DNA from: Schistocerca nitens
Taxonomy: Eukaryota > Arthropoda > Insecta > Orthoptera > Acrididae
Direction of reading: 5' to 3'
Length of the DNA stretch: 64,000 bases
Assembly (NCBI RefSeq): GCF_023898315.1
Contig: NC_064616.1
Coordinates: 536,691,102-536,755,101 of the forward strand
The notes below the pieces were generated by a model, which saw only the letters and a list, made by a program, of their open reading frames with translations, was not told where the DNA came from and ran no database searches. The position numbers and the translations under genes were made by a program. How positions within the stretch are numbered: the first letter of the stretch is position 1; every line of letters starts with the position of its first letter. Positions 31,106-41,999 of the stretch are shown piece by piece.

Positions 31106-34100
31106 CCCTCCCCCGCCCCCAAAGATCAGTCTGGTGATGGAAACACCAGCATTCATTGTCTTTGGGGGTATAATAGCGTGATAACGTGGAGCACTTCGAT
31201 CGCCGAGTGATTTCTTAAATCCACCTTGAGTGTCATATTGGGCCGGTTTTCCGAGATGGAGGTCAACGGCTCTGCTAAGGCACTCAGCCGAATTCTACAC
31301 CTGGATGTCCATATTCATATCCACGATCCGTTAAATGGATGGTCCAGCTATATCAGGCTCCCTAAAGATATAGCTAAGAAGAGAGCGTGCATTAATGTTC
31401 AAAATAGAAGGGATCACGTTTGTTTTGCATGGTCAACCCTGGCTTGCCAAAGAAACTACAAGTACATAGATCATCCTGAACGTCCAAGTACATACCATGT
31501 AGGTGATAATATTCATTCCCGTTATAATTTCAGTGGTATTGAGTTCCCCATCAAGATCTAGGACATACCTAAATTCGAGGCACAAAATACCTGAATATCA
31601 GTACACGTTTATGGCCTGGAGAAGAAAAGATAGTCAGACGAGCAAGACAAGCATATCGTATTCGGAGCCCTCCATTTCTCAAAATTTGCCGGTGAGCGAG
31701 AGCTGTATGTAAATATGCTTCTCTTTTCTGAAGGTGATAATTATCACTATATCTGGATCAAGGACATGTCCCGACTCCTTTCCTCCCAACCATCAACTAA
31801 TTGTCGTGTAAAATATATTTGTTTAAGGTGTCTCAATTATTTCTCATCTGAATAGTTATTAGCTACGCATCTAGAAGACTGTACCTCCAAGGATGTGGTA
31901 CGTGTTATCATGCCTACCCAGGAAAACAAATTCATAAAGTTTAGCAATGCTCACCACCAGGAGCGGTGTCCGTTTGTAGTATACGCCGACTTTGAATGGC
32001 TTCTCGCTGCTGCGAGCCACTGTGAAGGCGATAGTACGTCCTCACACACTACCTTTACAGAGAAACACGTACCATATGCGGCAGCATACCAAATTGTATC
32101 ATCATATGACTCGAACCTTAACCGATGGAAATCTTATGTCGGGGCCCATCCATCGATTTGGTTGCTGTCTGAGCTTGAAAAATTTGCACACGAAGTTGAT
32201 ACGCTGTACATCAAACAACTTTCCGATGACCAACTCGAAGGAGAGTGAAGATTTGTATAATAACACCACCGAATGTCATGTTTGTAGGCTGCCATTAGAC
32301 AGAAAAGCGGAAACTCCGCATAGGAACCACTATCATCTTACAGGGAAATTCCGTGGTGCAGCTCACAATACGTGCAATTTGAAGTACCAATTACATAAGC
32401 ACATACCTGTTTCCTTTCATAATTGAAGTGGGTATGATGCTCATTTTCTAGTTGAAAACATGGCAGATTTCGGTCTGGAGAAAGATCAGGTTAGTGCCCT
32501 ACCTGAGAGCGTCGAGAAGTATATTTCGTTCTCCAAATGAATGACGCCAAGAATTACGCTTCACTTCCTCGATACCCTACGTTTTATGCAGGCACCACTT
32601 CAGAAACTTGTTAAAACTCTACCTGCAGCGGATATGCATATCACTCGAGCTGCAATTCCCGACGATGAAAAGTTTCAGGTTGTGACTAGGAAAGGGTTTT
32701 TCCCATACGAGTATGTGGATAGTATGGCCAAACTCGACGAAACCAGGCTACCCAACATAACTGTATTATCCAGCAACCTCACAGGCGACACCATAACGAA
32801 TGCAGAGTATGAACATGCCATGAATGTCTGGCAGGTATTCAATATTTCTAATTTAGGAGAGTACGCACGTTTTACATGGACACAGACGTGCGCTTGCTTG
32901 CGGACGTTTGCGAGAAGTTCCGGAATCTATGTATGACCAGATATTCTCTGGACCCCGCGTTTTATTACACGGCACCTGGGTTGTCTTGTGACGTGATGCT
33001 CAAGAAAACGAAGTGCAGTATCGAAATATTGACCAATTCTGACATGCTTCTTTTCTTTGAGCGAGGGATCTGTGGTGGGGACTCTGCCAATGTATTCATA
33101 GACACGTGAATGCAAATAACCTGCACATGCGCGACAGGTTCAAGGAATCCCTTGATTCAAGTTACATAAAGTATCTAGAGGTCAATAATATATACGGGCA
33201 GACTATGATGCAATAGCTGCCAATTGGCGAGTTTACGTGGCTGTCCGAAGATGAATGCAAGGGTTTAGGAGGAAAAATCAGGGTGGGGGGGGGGGGGGGT
33301 ATGGCCGCCAATTCCGATGTAGGGTATGTTGTGGAGGCAGAACTCACATACCCTATTAGTTTGCATGATGTGCATGCTGATTTGCCGCTGTGTCCAGAGC
33401 AACTAGTTCTGCGAAGATGTTCCACACCGAACCTGATGACAACGCTGGGGGATAAGCAGAGGTATATCATTCACTATTGTAATCTCTAGCAATGCCTCAG
33501 CTTGGGTATGGAGCTGGTTAAAATCACCCAGGCCATCTCCTTCAAGCAGTCCCCCTGGTTGACGGAATATACTGATCTGAATACGAGACAGAGAACTTCA
33601 GCGTCGTGTGACTTTGAAAAAGATTTTTATAAATTAATGAATAATTCAATTTTCAGTAAAACTATGGAGAATTTGAGGGAACGACGTGAAATTTTTATTA
33701 TAACGCAATGGGTTGGGCGTTATGGCGTAAGAAAATGCATTGCCAGACCAAATTTTAAACGGGTCACCATTTTCAATAAGAACTTTGTTGCTGTGGAGAT
33801 GGCAAAAATTGCAGTAGAGTTTACTAAAGCTATCTATGTGGGGATGTGCATACTAGACCTATCCAAACTCCACATGTACCGCTTTCATTATCATTTCGCA
33901 AAAACTCATTTTGCAGATCCTAAATTACTTTATATGGATATAGATGGTTTCATCTATTGGGTGAAGAACTGCGATCCATATGAAGTAATTAGGTACCATT
34001 CCAATGAATTCGACATGTCTTCTTATGCGGCCGATAATCCTAATGGTATTGTTTCACAAAACAAGAAGGTTATTGGTCTTATGAAAGACGAGTGGAATTG

Positions 34101-35018
34101 ATTGCCGATTGTGGAGTTTGTAGGTCTTCGGTCCAAGATGTATGCATATCACACATTGGAAGGTCCCACTCAGAGACGGGCTAAGGGGGTACGACGTATG
34201 GCATCACGAGCTTTGTCTATCGAAGACTATTTGCAGTGCCTGTGTGGTGGTAATCGCGGTGCTGAGCTGCTGCTGCCGCATATGGTCCGGCAAACTAGTA
34301 TTTGATTGATAGCGCACTAGGTGTACACTTGGCCGCAGTTTAAAATCGGTCTGTCGGCTCATGGTGATAAAAGGGTCATCTGTGATGACGGCATTGAAAC
34401 TCGCCCGTACTCACACTACTCACTTGTAGCGATGGAAGGGGTGGAGGACTCTGATTGAGAGGGAGAGAGAGATAGTGGGAGAGATAGATAGAGAGAGGGA
34501 GGGAGAGAGAGATGGTGAGAGAGTCTGCAGAGTAGTAGCATGACCCTTTTATCATAGTGTAAATAATGGATTAGAGTGTTTCGTAGTGTGTATCTGCTTG
34601 CGTACTTCGGAGTATGTCTGAGTGTGTGAATGTGTGTGAGCCTGTGTTAAGTGTGTCTGTGTGTAAACATAAATATTATTTATTATACAAAAGAAAAAAT
34701 CATAAAAAACTCAAAAAATACAGCAAACAAAAATAAAATTATTAAAAAATTATTTATGTATATTTGTATATATTTCTTGACCAGTATTACTAGTTAATGT
34801 CTATAGGAGCAAATATATAAAATTTTGGAACATCAATTCCTCCTTTTATAATGAAGAAAAAGAAAATACAATTTCACGCAGTTCATATCTGCTTTGATCT
34901 GAGTAGTTGTTATAGATTTTAGTTTATAAGTTTCACCTGCCACTAACCATCCAGTCAGAAATAGTTCTAAGTATGTGAGTTCCACAAATTAAATTCATTA
35001 TATATTGCAAAAATTGCA

Positions 35019-35240
35019 ACACCATAACGAATGCAGAGTATGAACATGCCATGAATGTCTGGCAGGTATTCAATATTTCTAATTTAGGAGAGTACGCACG
35101 TTTTACATGGACACAGACGTGCGCTTGCTTGCGGACGTTTGCGAGAAGTTCCGGAATCTATGTATGACCAGATATTCTCTGGACCCCGCGTTTTATTACA
35201 CGGCACCTGGGTTGTCTTGTGACGTGATGCTCCAGAAAAC
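35019..35240 (+). repeat. 222-base near-identical second copy of part of polB
   Basis: It reproduces 32788-33009 at an offset of 2231 bases, with one difference near the right end (CCAGAAAAC versus CAAGAAAAC). The left flank is spacer sequence and the right flank is the (TA)n hosting the Tc1 element. Confidence 0.95.
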
Positions 35241-35252
35241 TATATATATATA

Positions 35253-36671
35253 CACTCCTGGAAATTGAAATAAGAACACCGTGAATTCATTGTCCCAGGA
35301 ACGGGAAACTTTATTGACACATTCCTGGGGTCAGATACATCACATGATCACACTGACAGAACCACAGGCACATAGACACAGGCAACAGAGCATGCACAAT
35401 GTCGGCACTAGTACAGTGTATATCCACCTTTCGCAGCAATGCAGGCTGCTATTCTCCCATGGAGACGATCGTAGAGATGCTGGATGTAGTCCTGTGGAAC
35501 GGCTTGCCATGCCATTTCCACCTGGCGCCTCAGTTGGACCAGCGTTCGTGCCGGACGTGCAGACCGCGTGAGACGACGCTTCATCCAGTCCGAAACATGC
35601 TCAATGGGGGACTGATCCGGAGATCTTGCTGGCCAGGGTAGTTGACTTACACCTTCTAGAGCACGTTGGGTGGCACGGGATACATGCGGACGTGCATTGT
35701 CCTGTTGGAACAGCAAGTTCCCTTGCCGGTCTAGGAATGGTAGAACGATGGGTTCGATGACGGTTTGGATGTACCGTGCACTATTCAGTGTCCCCTCGAC
35801 GATCACCAGTGGTGTACGGCCAGTGTAGGAGATCGCTCCCCACACCATGATGCCGGGTGTTGGCCCTGTGTGCCTCGGTCGTATGCAGTCCTGATTGTGG
35901 CGCTCACCTGCACGGCGCCAAACACGCATACGACCATCATTGGCACCAAGGCAGAAGCGACTCTCATCGCTGAAGACGACACGTCTCCATTCGTCCCTCC
36001 AATCACGCCTGTCGCGACACCACTGGAGGCGGGCTGCACGATGTTGGGGCGTGAGCGGAAGACGGCCAGACGGTGTGCGGGACCGTAGCCCAGCTTCATG
36101 GAGACGGTTGCGAATGGTCCTCGCCGATACCCCAGGAGCAACAGTGTCCCTAATTTGCTGGGAAGTGGCGGTGCGGTCCCCTACGGCACTGCGTAGGATC
36201 CTACGGTCTTGGCGTGCATCCGTGCGTCGCTGCGGTCCGGTCCCAGGTCGACGGGCACGTGCACCTTCCGCCGACCACTGGCGACAACATCGATGTACTG
36301 TGGAGACCTCACGCCCCACGTGTTGAGCAATTCGGCGGTACGTCCACCCGGCCTCCCGCATGCCCACTATACGCCCTCGCTCAAAGTCCGTCAACTGCAC
36401 ATACGGTTCACGTCCACGCTGTCGCGGCATGCTACCAGTGTTAAAGACTGCGATGGAGCTCCGTATGCCACGGCAAACTGGCTGACACTGACGGCGGCGG
36501 TGCACAAATGCTGCGCAGCTAGCGCCATTCGACGGCCAACACCGCGGTTCCTGGTGTGTCCGCTGTGCCGTGCGTGTGATCATTGCTTGTACAGCCCTCT
36601 CGCAGTGTCCGGAGCAAGTATGGTGGGTCTGACACACCGGTGTCAATGTGTTCTTTTTTCCATTTCCAGGA

Positions 36672-36673
<2 letters not shown>
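35253..36673 (-). mobile_element. Tc1-like transposon with uninterrupted transposase ORF
   Basis: Inverted ends CACTCCTGGAAATTGAAATA (left) and, complemented, ACTCCTGGAAATGGAAAAAA (right) sit in flanking TA repeats. The 1.4-kb element holds one gene (35408-36430). The ends differ at several positions, so mobility is uncertain. Inserted in the polB/DIHGF spacer of copy B. Confidence 0.93.
35408..36430 (-). CDS. Tc1-like DD34E transposase
   Basis: Cut-and-paste transposase of 340 residues. The start MPRQRGREPYVQ is preferred over the further upstream open frame, whose translation only covers the terminal repeat and (TA)n. Helix-turn-helix part: LTDFERGRIVGMREAGWTYR near residues 12-31, and a second helix pair RPGTGPQRRTD / ISARTIRNRLHE-like SARTIRNRLHEAGL. 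Catalytic residues: VFSDESRF (first Asp), FQQDNARPH (second Asp) and SPDQSPIEHVSD (Glu). The length is normal for Tc1 enzymes and there is no internal stop. Confidence 0.93.
   Translation of the reverse strand: MPRQRGREPYVQLTDFERGRIVGMREAGWTYRRIAQHVGREVSTVHRCCRQWSAEGARARRPGTGPQRRTDARQDRRILRSAVGDRTATSQQIRDTVAPGVSARTIRNRLHEAGLRSRTPSGRLPLTPQHRAARLQWCRDRRDWRDEWRRVVFSDESRFCLGANDGRMRVWRRAGERHNQDCIRPRHTGPTPGIMVWGAISYTGRTPLVIVEGTLNSARYIQTVIEPIVLPFLDRQGNLLFQQDNARPHVSRATQRALEGVSQLPWPARSPDQSPIEHVSDWMKRRLTRSARPARTLVQLRRQVEMAWQAVPQDYIQHLYDRLHGRIAACIAAKGGYTLY

Positions 36674-36719
<46 letters not shown>
36674..36719. repeat. (TA)n microsatellite
   Basis: About 22 TA units adjoin the right end of the Tc1 element; probably expanded target sequence. 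Confidence 0.95.
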
Positions 36720-36721
<2 letters not shown>

Positions 36722-36980
36722 CATTTTATTGGATCAAATGTTTATAACTACCCATACATGTTCATCTGGTTGTTGTAGTGAGAAAAAAAATCTTTAGATC
36801 GACTTACTTGAATGAAATGTATTTTCAGTTGGTCTTCGTAGTGGAAAATGTTTTAGAGCCTCTAACTTGAAGTAAAAATACGTTTGCCATTAGTTAAAAG
36901 AAAAGTCTTTCCGGTGGAACTTCACTAGCAATACTATTATTTACCTTGTAAGATACTGTAATCAACTTGTGATACCTCTG

Positions 36981-36982
<2 letters not shown>

Positions 36983-37027
<45 letters not shown>
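36983..37027. repeat. (TA)n microsatellite
   Basis: About 22 TA units within the copy B spacer. Confidence 0.95.
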
Positions 37028-37031
<4 letters not shown>

Positions 37032-37678
37032 CCTCTGCCCTCTGCTTATGAATAATGTAAAACACGTATCTGCAAAGGAGCAGAAATTTAATTTTTTACG
37101 TGAACAGAAATAGTGTATATGTAAACTCGTATAATGTGAAAAAAAACTCTATGATTGTACTGATATTTCGCAAACACTGTAAAAAAAATCTGAATTCGGA
37201 AATAAACTAACTTATTTTATTGTAAAAGAATTGTAATGTTCTTTTTATTTCATCCTCATCATGATCATTCTTTTTTATTATAAAAAAAAATGAAAAATAT
37301 ATACAAAATGCTGACAGAGCCACAGTGCACTGCAGAGAGAGAGGTAGAATGTGTTAAAGACTGAAATGAATTCTGAATGACAAGTCCTGGTCTTTATCCA
37401 CCGGTCGCAAACAGACATCGGCACTCTCTTTGAGGTCCTGTCACTTTAAACGGCAGATGTCTGATGATTTGGACCCTACCACTTTCCCTCTTTCAGGTCT
37501 TGTCACTTTCATCGCCGAGCAGGCGAGATGGAAGCAGGTAAACTGGCTCAGACAGCTCCAGTGGAATGTGCTTCACGCACAGTATCACCAATAAACTTAC
37601 TTCTATGGATGTAGGTGTCACAGAAAGAAAACAACAAGTATTCTTATGGAGAAAAAAAATTATGTACTTATTTGTGAG

Positions 37679-38155
37679 TCATTTTAAAAGTAATTTCACA
37701 TTTTCACATGCAGACACAAAACTATTTTTTTCTTCGTCACAAGTTCGCTGTCTAAGTTCATGGATAGGTGGATAATCGTAGTGTTCCAGGTTCTGGATAA
37801 CCGCATATTTGAAGACTCGACGCAGCCAGCTAATCTTCTCATCGCCTTTAACGTAGATTATTGTCCCCATGTGATTAAATACTCCCATAACTTGCAGCAA
37901 ATGTTTGTAAGAGATGCCAGGGTCATCCCACTGAATCCCATGATAGAATTTTGTTAGCCACATCGCGCTTCTGACTGTCTTATTGCACTTGACGTCTTTC
38001 AATGGTTTCGGCGATTCAACTCTTGATGCAAATGTTCCTATCACTCCATCACGTTGCGTGAATGCTATAAATCCACAGTCTTTCATTATGAATCGCCTGC
38101 GGTCATGGTATAAAAATCCGTGAATATCAGTTAAAACCCTCACACCTTGAGGTAA
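37679..38155 (-). CDS. Conserved Polinton protein of unknown function (DIHGF family), copy B
   Basis: This is the counterpart of 3455-3865. At least 154 residues, starting near VRVLTDIHGFLYHDRRRF. Shared blocks: SPKPLKDVKCNKTVRSA, FYHGIQWDDPGISYK, TIIYVKGDEKISWLRRVFKY and VIQNLEHYDYPPIHELR. The C-terminus extends about 25 residues beyond the copy A version with ACENVKLLLK. The listed ATG is inside the conserved region or just before it, so the start may be a few codons upstream. It is open throughout, unlike most neighbours. The function is unknown; an RNase H-like nuclease is only a possibility. Confidence 0.6.
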   Translation of the reverse strand, partial: LPQGVRVLTDIHGFLYHDRRRFIMKDCGFIAFTQRDGVIGTFASRVESPKPLKDVKCNKTVRSAMWLTKFYHGIQWDDPGISYKHLLQVMGVFNHMGTIIYVKGDEKISWLRRVFKYAVIQNLEHYDYPPIHELRQRTCDEEKNSFVSACENVKLLLK

Positions 38156-38204
38156 CGTTGTGATCTGTCTCAGAGATAACAGAGTGCGTATTAATTTACA
38201 CCAC

Positions 38205-38292
38205 TCATTGCACTACATCCGTGAGCGGGCAGTAGTTAGCAAGACGATCATGCAGAACGAGAGCATACACCGAAGTCTGATCAGGGAAGTTT
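38205..38292 (-). pseudogene. Last codons of the major capsid gene, copy B
   Basis: The - strand reads VYALVLHDRLANYCPLTDVV, matching the copy A capsid tail (VVLLDHVINYCPLTGVVQ). Upstream it stops abruptly where the polB palm of copy C begins, marking the recombination or deletion junction. Confidence 0.6.
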
Positions 38293-41065
38293 GCCCCATA
38301 CCCCTCCTGATTTTTCCATCTAATCCCTTGCATTCATCTTTGGACAGCCACGTAAGCTCACCAATCGGCAGCGATTGCTTCATAGCAGGCCTGTATAAAT
38401 TATTGATGTCTAGATATATTATGTAACTTGAATCAAGGGATGCTTTGAACCTGTCGCCTATCTGCGGGTTATTTGCTTTCACATGTCTATGAATACATTG
38501 GCAGAGCTTCCCACGGATCCCTCGCTCAAAGAAAAGAAGCATGTCAGGATCGGTCAATAATTCACAGCGGTCACTGGAGCGAGGAGGCATTCAGAATCGG
38601 CGTATACTACAAACGGATACCGCTCCTGGTGGCGAGCATTGCTAAACTTTACGAATGTGTTTTCCTGGGTAGGCATGATAACACGTACCGCATCCTTGGA
38701 GGTACAGTCTTCTAGATGCGTAGCTATTACCTGTTCAGATGAGAAATAATTGAGGTGCCTTAAACAAATATGTTTTACATGACAATTAGTTGATAGTTGG
38801 GAGGAAAGGAGTCGGGACATGTCCTTGATGCAGACACAGTGATAATTATGACCTTCAGAAAGGAGAAGCATATTTACTTGCAGCTCTCGCTTGCTGGCAA
38901 ATTTTGAGGAATGGAGGGGTGCAAATACGATATGCTTGTCTTGCTCGTCTGACTTGCTTTTCTTCTCCTGACCATAAACGAGTTCCGATATTCCGGTGTT
39001 TTGTGCCTCGAATTTAGGTATGTCCTGGACCTTGACGGTGAACTCAATACCACTGAAGTTATAACAGGAATGAATATTATCACTTACATGGTATGCACTT
39101 GGACGTTCAGGATGATCTGTGTAATTGTAGTTTCTTTGGCAAGCGAGGATTGACCATGCAAAGCAAGTATGATCCGATCTATTTTCAACATTAATGCACG
39201 CCCTCTTGTTAGCTATATCTTTAGGGAGCCTGATATAGCTGGACCCCCCATTTAACGGATCATGGACCTAAATATAGACATTCAGATGTAGAATTCAGCT
39301 GAGTGCCTTAGCAGAGCCGTTGACTTCCATCTCGGAAAACCAGCCCAATATGACACTCAAGGTGGATTTACGAAACCACTCGGCAATCGACATCCTCCGC
39401 GGTATCACGCCATTATACCCCAAAAGGCAATGAATGCTGGTCTTCCCATCACCAGACTGATATTTCGGGGGGCGGGGAGGGGGTAAGGGGTGCGATAACA
39501 CCATGCAGAGCACTGCACTGCTCTTATCGGCGGGATAACGCGGGTTATGGACAACCTTGAGGAGCTCGTTTTCCAGGACAGGGAGGCATGTGTTTAAGAA
39601 TCCAACAGGATCGGGGTATCCCCCTGCCAGGTTTTCGATCCCAGTGACCAAGATCCGCTCCTCGAAGGCGTCGGGAATCGCCGAGTACTGTAACTGAGGT
39701 TTGATGTCACCGATCTGATCTACTTCACTAAAAGGGCGGGAGAGAGAACTGCCACTAGCCACAGAATCACCAATACTAGAGGTATAACTAGGTGAGGTGT
39801 GCTTTACCTCACATGATGGAGGTGATGCACGTGTTGGGCGCTGTGAGGGACCAGCAGGCGTGCCCTAGTGGAGCAGCGGGAGGCAGGCTCTGTGACCTTG
39901 ATAGCGGTGGTGGCGGCCACCTCCGGTGCGGCGGCTGACACACGTGGTGGCCTGGAGGGAGTCGTAGCGTGCAAGTGGTCGGGCACAGCTTCCGTGGCCT
40001 TGAGAGAGGCGGCAGCCCCGTGCGCCGTGACCATGGGCGATTTGACTGGCGATGCACGTCTCCGGGCGAACTTCTGATTGCCCAGTTTATCCACCACGAG
40101 AGGTATGCGCGCAACCACGTGCTGATAGTCTATCTCTGTACAGCTAAAGTAAATAAGCACATTGTATACATACGTGAAATCCAACAATCACACACATGTT
40201 TATAAGGAGAGAGACTAATTACCTTTTTGGCATTGATTCCATGGCGTGTACAATTCATCGCGGCAGCCTACGGCCCATCAAAAAACTCATCGAGCCGATC
40301 ATCCATTAATTGTGTATAATCACCTACATATTTTTTAAATAGAATTGTTAGAGAAAATGAAATTAGTATATTAATATTATTATTAGAGATAGGTGTTTCT
40401 TTTTTTTAAAAAAAGAACTTACAAGTGGGCTGTTTTTGCTGTTGCTCTAATTGTGGTTGAATGACCTTGATCTCACGATCAACGGCCATAGGATCATCAA
40501 TCGGGTTTCCTGCAAGAGAACGAGATAAAAATTTCAGTTATTTTGAAAAAAAAAGGATAGATAGAGTGAAAGACGATTTATTTTTCAATATACTCACGTG
40601 AGTGGCGGTGTTCTGGAGCTGGGGGCTGAACCCAATTATGTAGGGGGCTATGTGGGACAGCCCCTAGCTCTGCTTCTAACTCTAGCTGGAATTGCCTTAA
40701 GTGATCTAGAAACAAAGAAAAATAATAACAAGTACGAAATAAGAAAAATTTTTAAATGGTTAATATAAACGATGAACAGGCTAGAATTAAAATTATACTC
40801 ATAAGGCAAGTCCGGCTGTCCGTCGAGCACAGGAGGCTGGGGCTGTGGAGCCTGTTGAACTCCAGGCCGTTCCTCGCAATCGAGAATAAAATATGCGAGA
40901 TCCACTATAACAACGAGCTATATAATTAATAAGGAGAATAGATAAGATATACAGGAAAATGGGTAATGAAAGAATTGAAATTATTTTCTTAATCGGAAAT
41001 GGCGTATTGTGGACCCTGGACCTCTTGGCTGATGAGGGCATGCTGGTTGAGATAGCTCTCTTCAT
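38293..41065 (-). pseudogene. Multi-exon Polinton DNA polymerase B gene, copy C, 5' part
   Basis: This is the inverted relative of 29289 to about 33290. Exon 1 starts at ATG 41065 with the same basic leader, and exons 2-5 follow to about 40220. The donors of introns 1 and 2 have decayed (TT and AT for GT), while donors 3, 4 and 5 and the acceptors I checked are canonical. Exon 6 (from about 40135) encodes RRRASPVKSPM without the copy B stop. The polB N-terminus is at 39762-39295, with FLNTCLPVLENELLKVVHN. The exonuclease region (38871-38590) has FVVYADSECLL, where DFE reads DSE. The palm start (38560-38293) has MLLFFERGIRG and YLDINNLY (motif A). A large part of the exonuclease domain between about 38590 and 38570 is deleted relative to copy B. 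Confidence 0.82.
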
Positions 41066-41132
41066 CTTATTCAGCAGTGAGAAACAAAAAAAAAGATAAA
41101 ACAAAAAACCAATGATGCGGGGGACAACGTAC

Positions 41133-41172
41133 TTGTGAGAAAGATGAGCAGGGGGTGACTCCTTATATAAGT
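41133..41172 (-). promoter_or_regulatory. Core promoter of the polB gene, copy C
   Basis: TATATAAGG on the - strand (41171-41161) and a CTCACAAG initiator-like box about 33 bases on (near 41138), with the ATG at 41065; the same layout as copy B. Confidence 0.6.
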
Positions 41173-41999
41173 GTGATGACGTAGTATCATGTGATTTTAG
41201 GATGAACGAATGGGGGTTGAGGATTCTGTGGGGGTGGTGAATGAGTTCACTAGCAACTCTGGTGGCTGAAAGCTGAACTACGCAGATGCTTCCAGGACAT
41301 GGGGGAGAGCTGAGCTTTTTATAAAGTTATCAAAAAATAATTGATCGTTTTTAGAATGGAGAGTGACTTGAGGATTTGAGATCATAAAGTGTGTTAGGAT
41401 GGGTGATTTATTATTAAATGTATGTTATATGGGTGTAAATGGATGTTGATGATATTGAGAATGGTGCTGAAGGAAATGTTTTTGGAGATGGATGTTGTTA
41501 GCAATTTTTTTTTCTTGGTAAAGAGTAGGTTAGGTATTTGTGAGCAGATATAAAGAATTTGGTTGAGTTCTTATTTTGTGTAGATGTGGATTTGAGCTGT
41601 GAACGTCACGTTAGTTTGACTTGTGGAGGGGAATAGCTACGAGCGTGCGATGGATTGTAGCATTTTGCGATTAACTACATGTGGGGCGAGCGATGTTCTC
41701 GGCTTAGGTACTGGAAGGCTTGCTCTGGCCGTGTCCTACATTGCGTGGATTGAACAACAGTATTCGGTTCATAGTTAGAATATTTACAGAGGAGTATGTC
41801 GGACGAGAGTATAACGGTGGAGACTGTGACGTGGGCAGGCTCGGGCTCGTGGCACGAGAGAGAGAGGCAAAGGTGACTTAGGTTAGTGGTTTTGTTTGCT
41901 AGAAGTGTACACATAGTACGTGTTAGCGAATGAATATTGATCAGTAAGGGGACGTAGTGGTCGGTAGAGTGTTTAACTATTTCATTCAAAGTCCAGGTG

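Larger units (their letters stand above)
29289..34305 (+). pseudogene. Multi-exon Polinton DNA polymerase B gene, copy B
   Basis: Exon 1 is 29289-29361 (encodes a basic KRAIS...SAKRSRV start). Exon 2 is 29450-29551, exon 3 is 29651-29758, exon 4 is 29845-29931 (GC donor), exon 5 is about 30036-30137 (its acceptor has lost AG), and exon 6 starts at 30227. Exons 2-5 are 102, 108, 87 and 102 bases, so the introns share phase 1. Exon 6 enters a P/R-rich stretch with a stop near 30325, then the polB N-terminus (LPKDIAKKRACINVQNR, 31361-31410), exonuclease DFE (YADFEWLL near 31983), the H..HLTGKFRGAAHNTCN zinc-like block (32325-32380) and PFYEY-type text (KGFFPYEYVDS). The palm follows: motif A reads LEVNNIYG (Asp to Glu) near 33175, motif B LMNNSIFSKT, motif C MDIDGFIYW. 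A SINE (30885-31105) and a G-run (33283-33299) also break it. Confidence 0.85.
34318..37660. other. Spacer between convergent genes, copy B, with Tc1 and duplication
   Basis: Conserved with copy A in parts (34350-34440, 34920-35000 and 36720-36960). It also contains a GA-rich run (34452-34525), a second copy of 222 bases of polB (35019-35240), a Tc1 element (35253-36673), and two (TA)n tracts. No further gene is seen. Confidence 0.7.

Noticed and set aside
35895..36778. Long plus-strand ORFs opposite the Tc1 transposase
   Set aside because: They are antisense to a well-supported transposase, and one ends in a YIYIYI run from the (TA)n tract.
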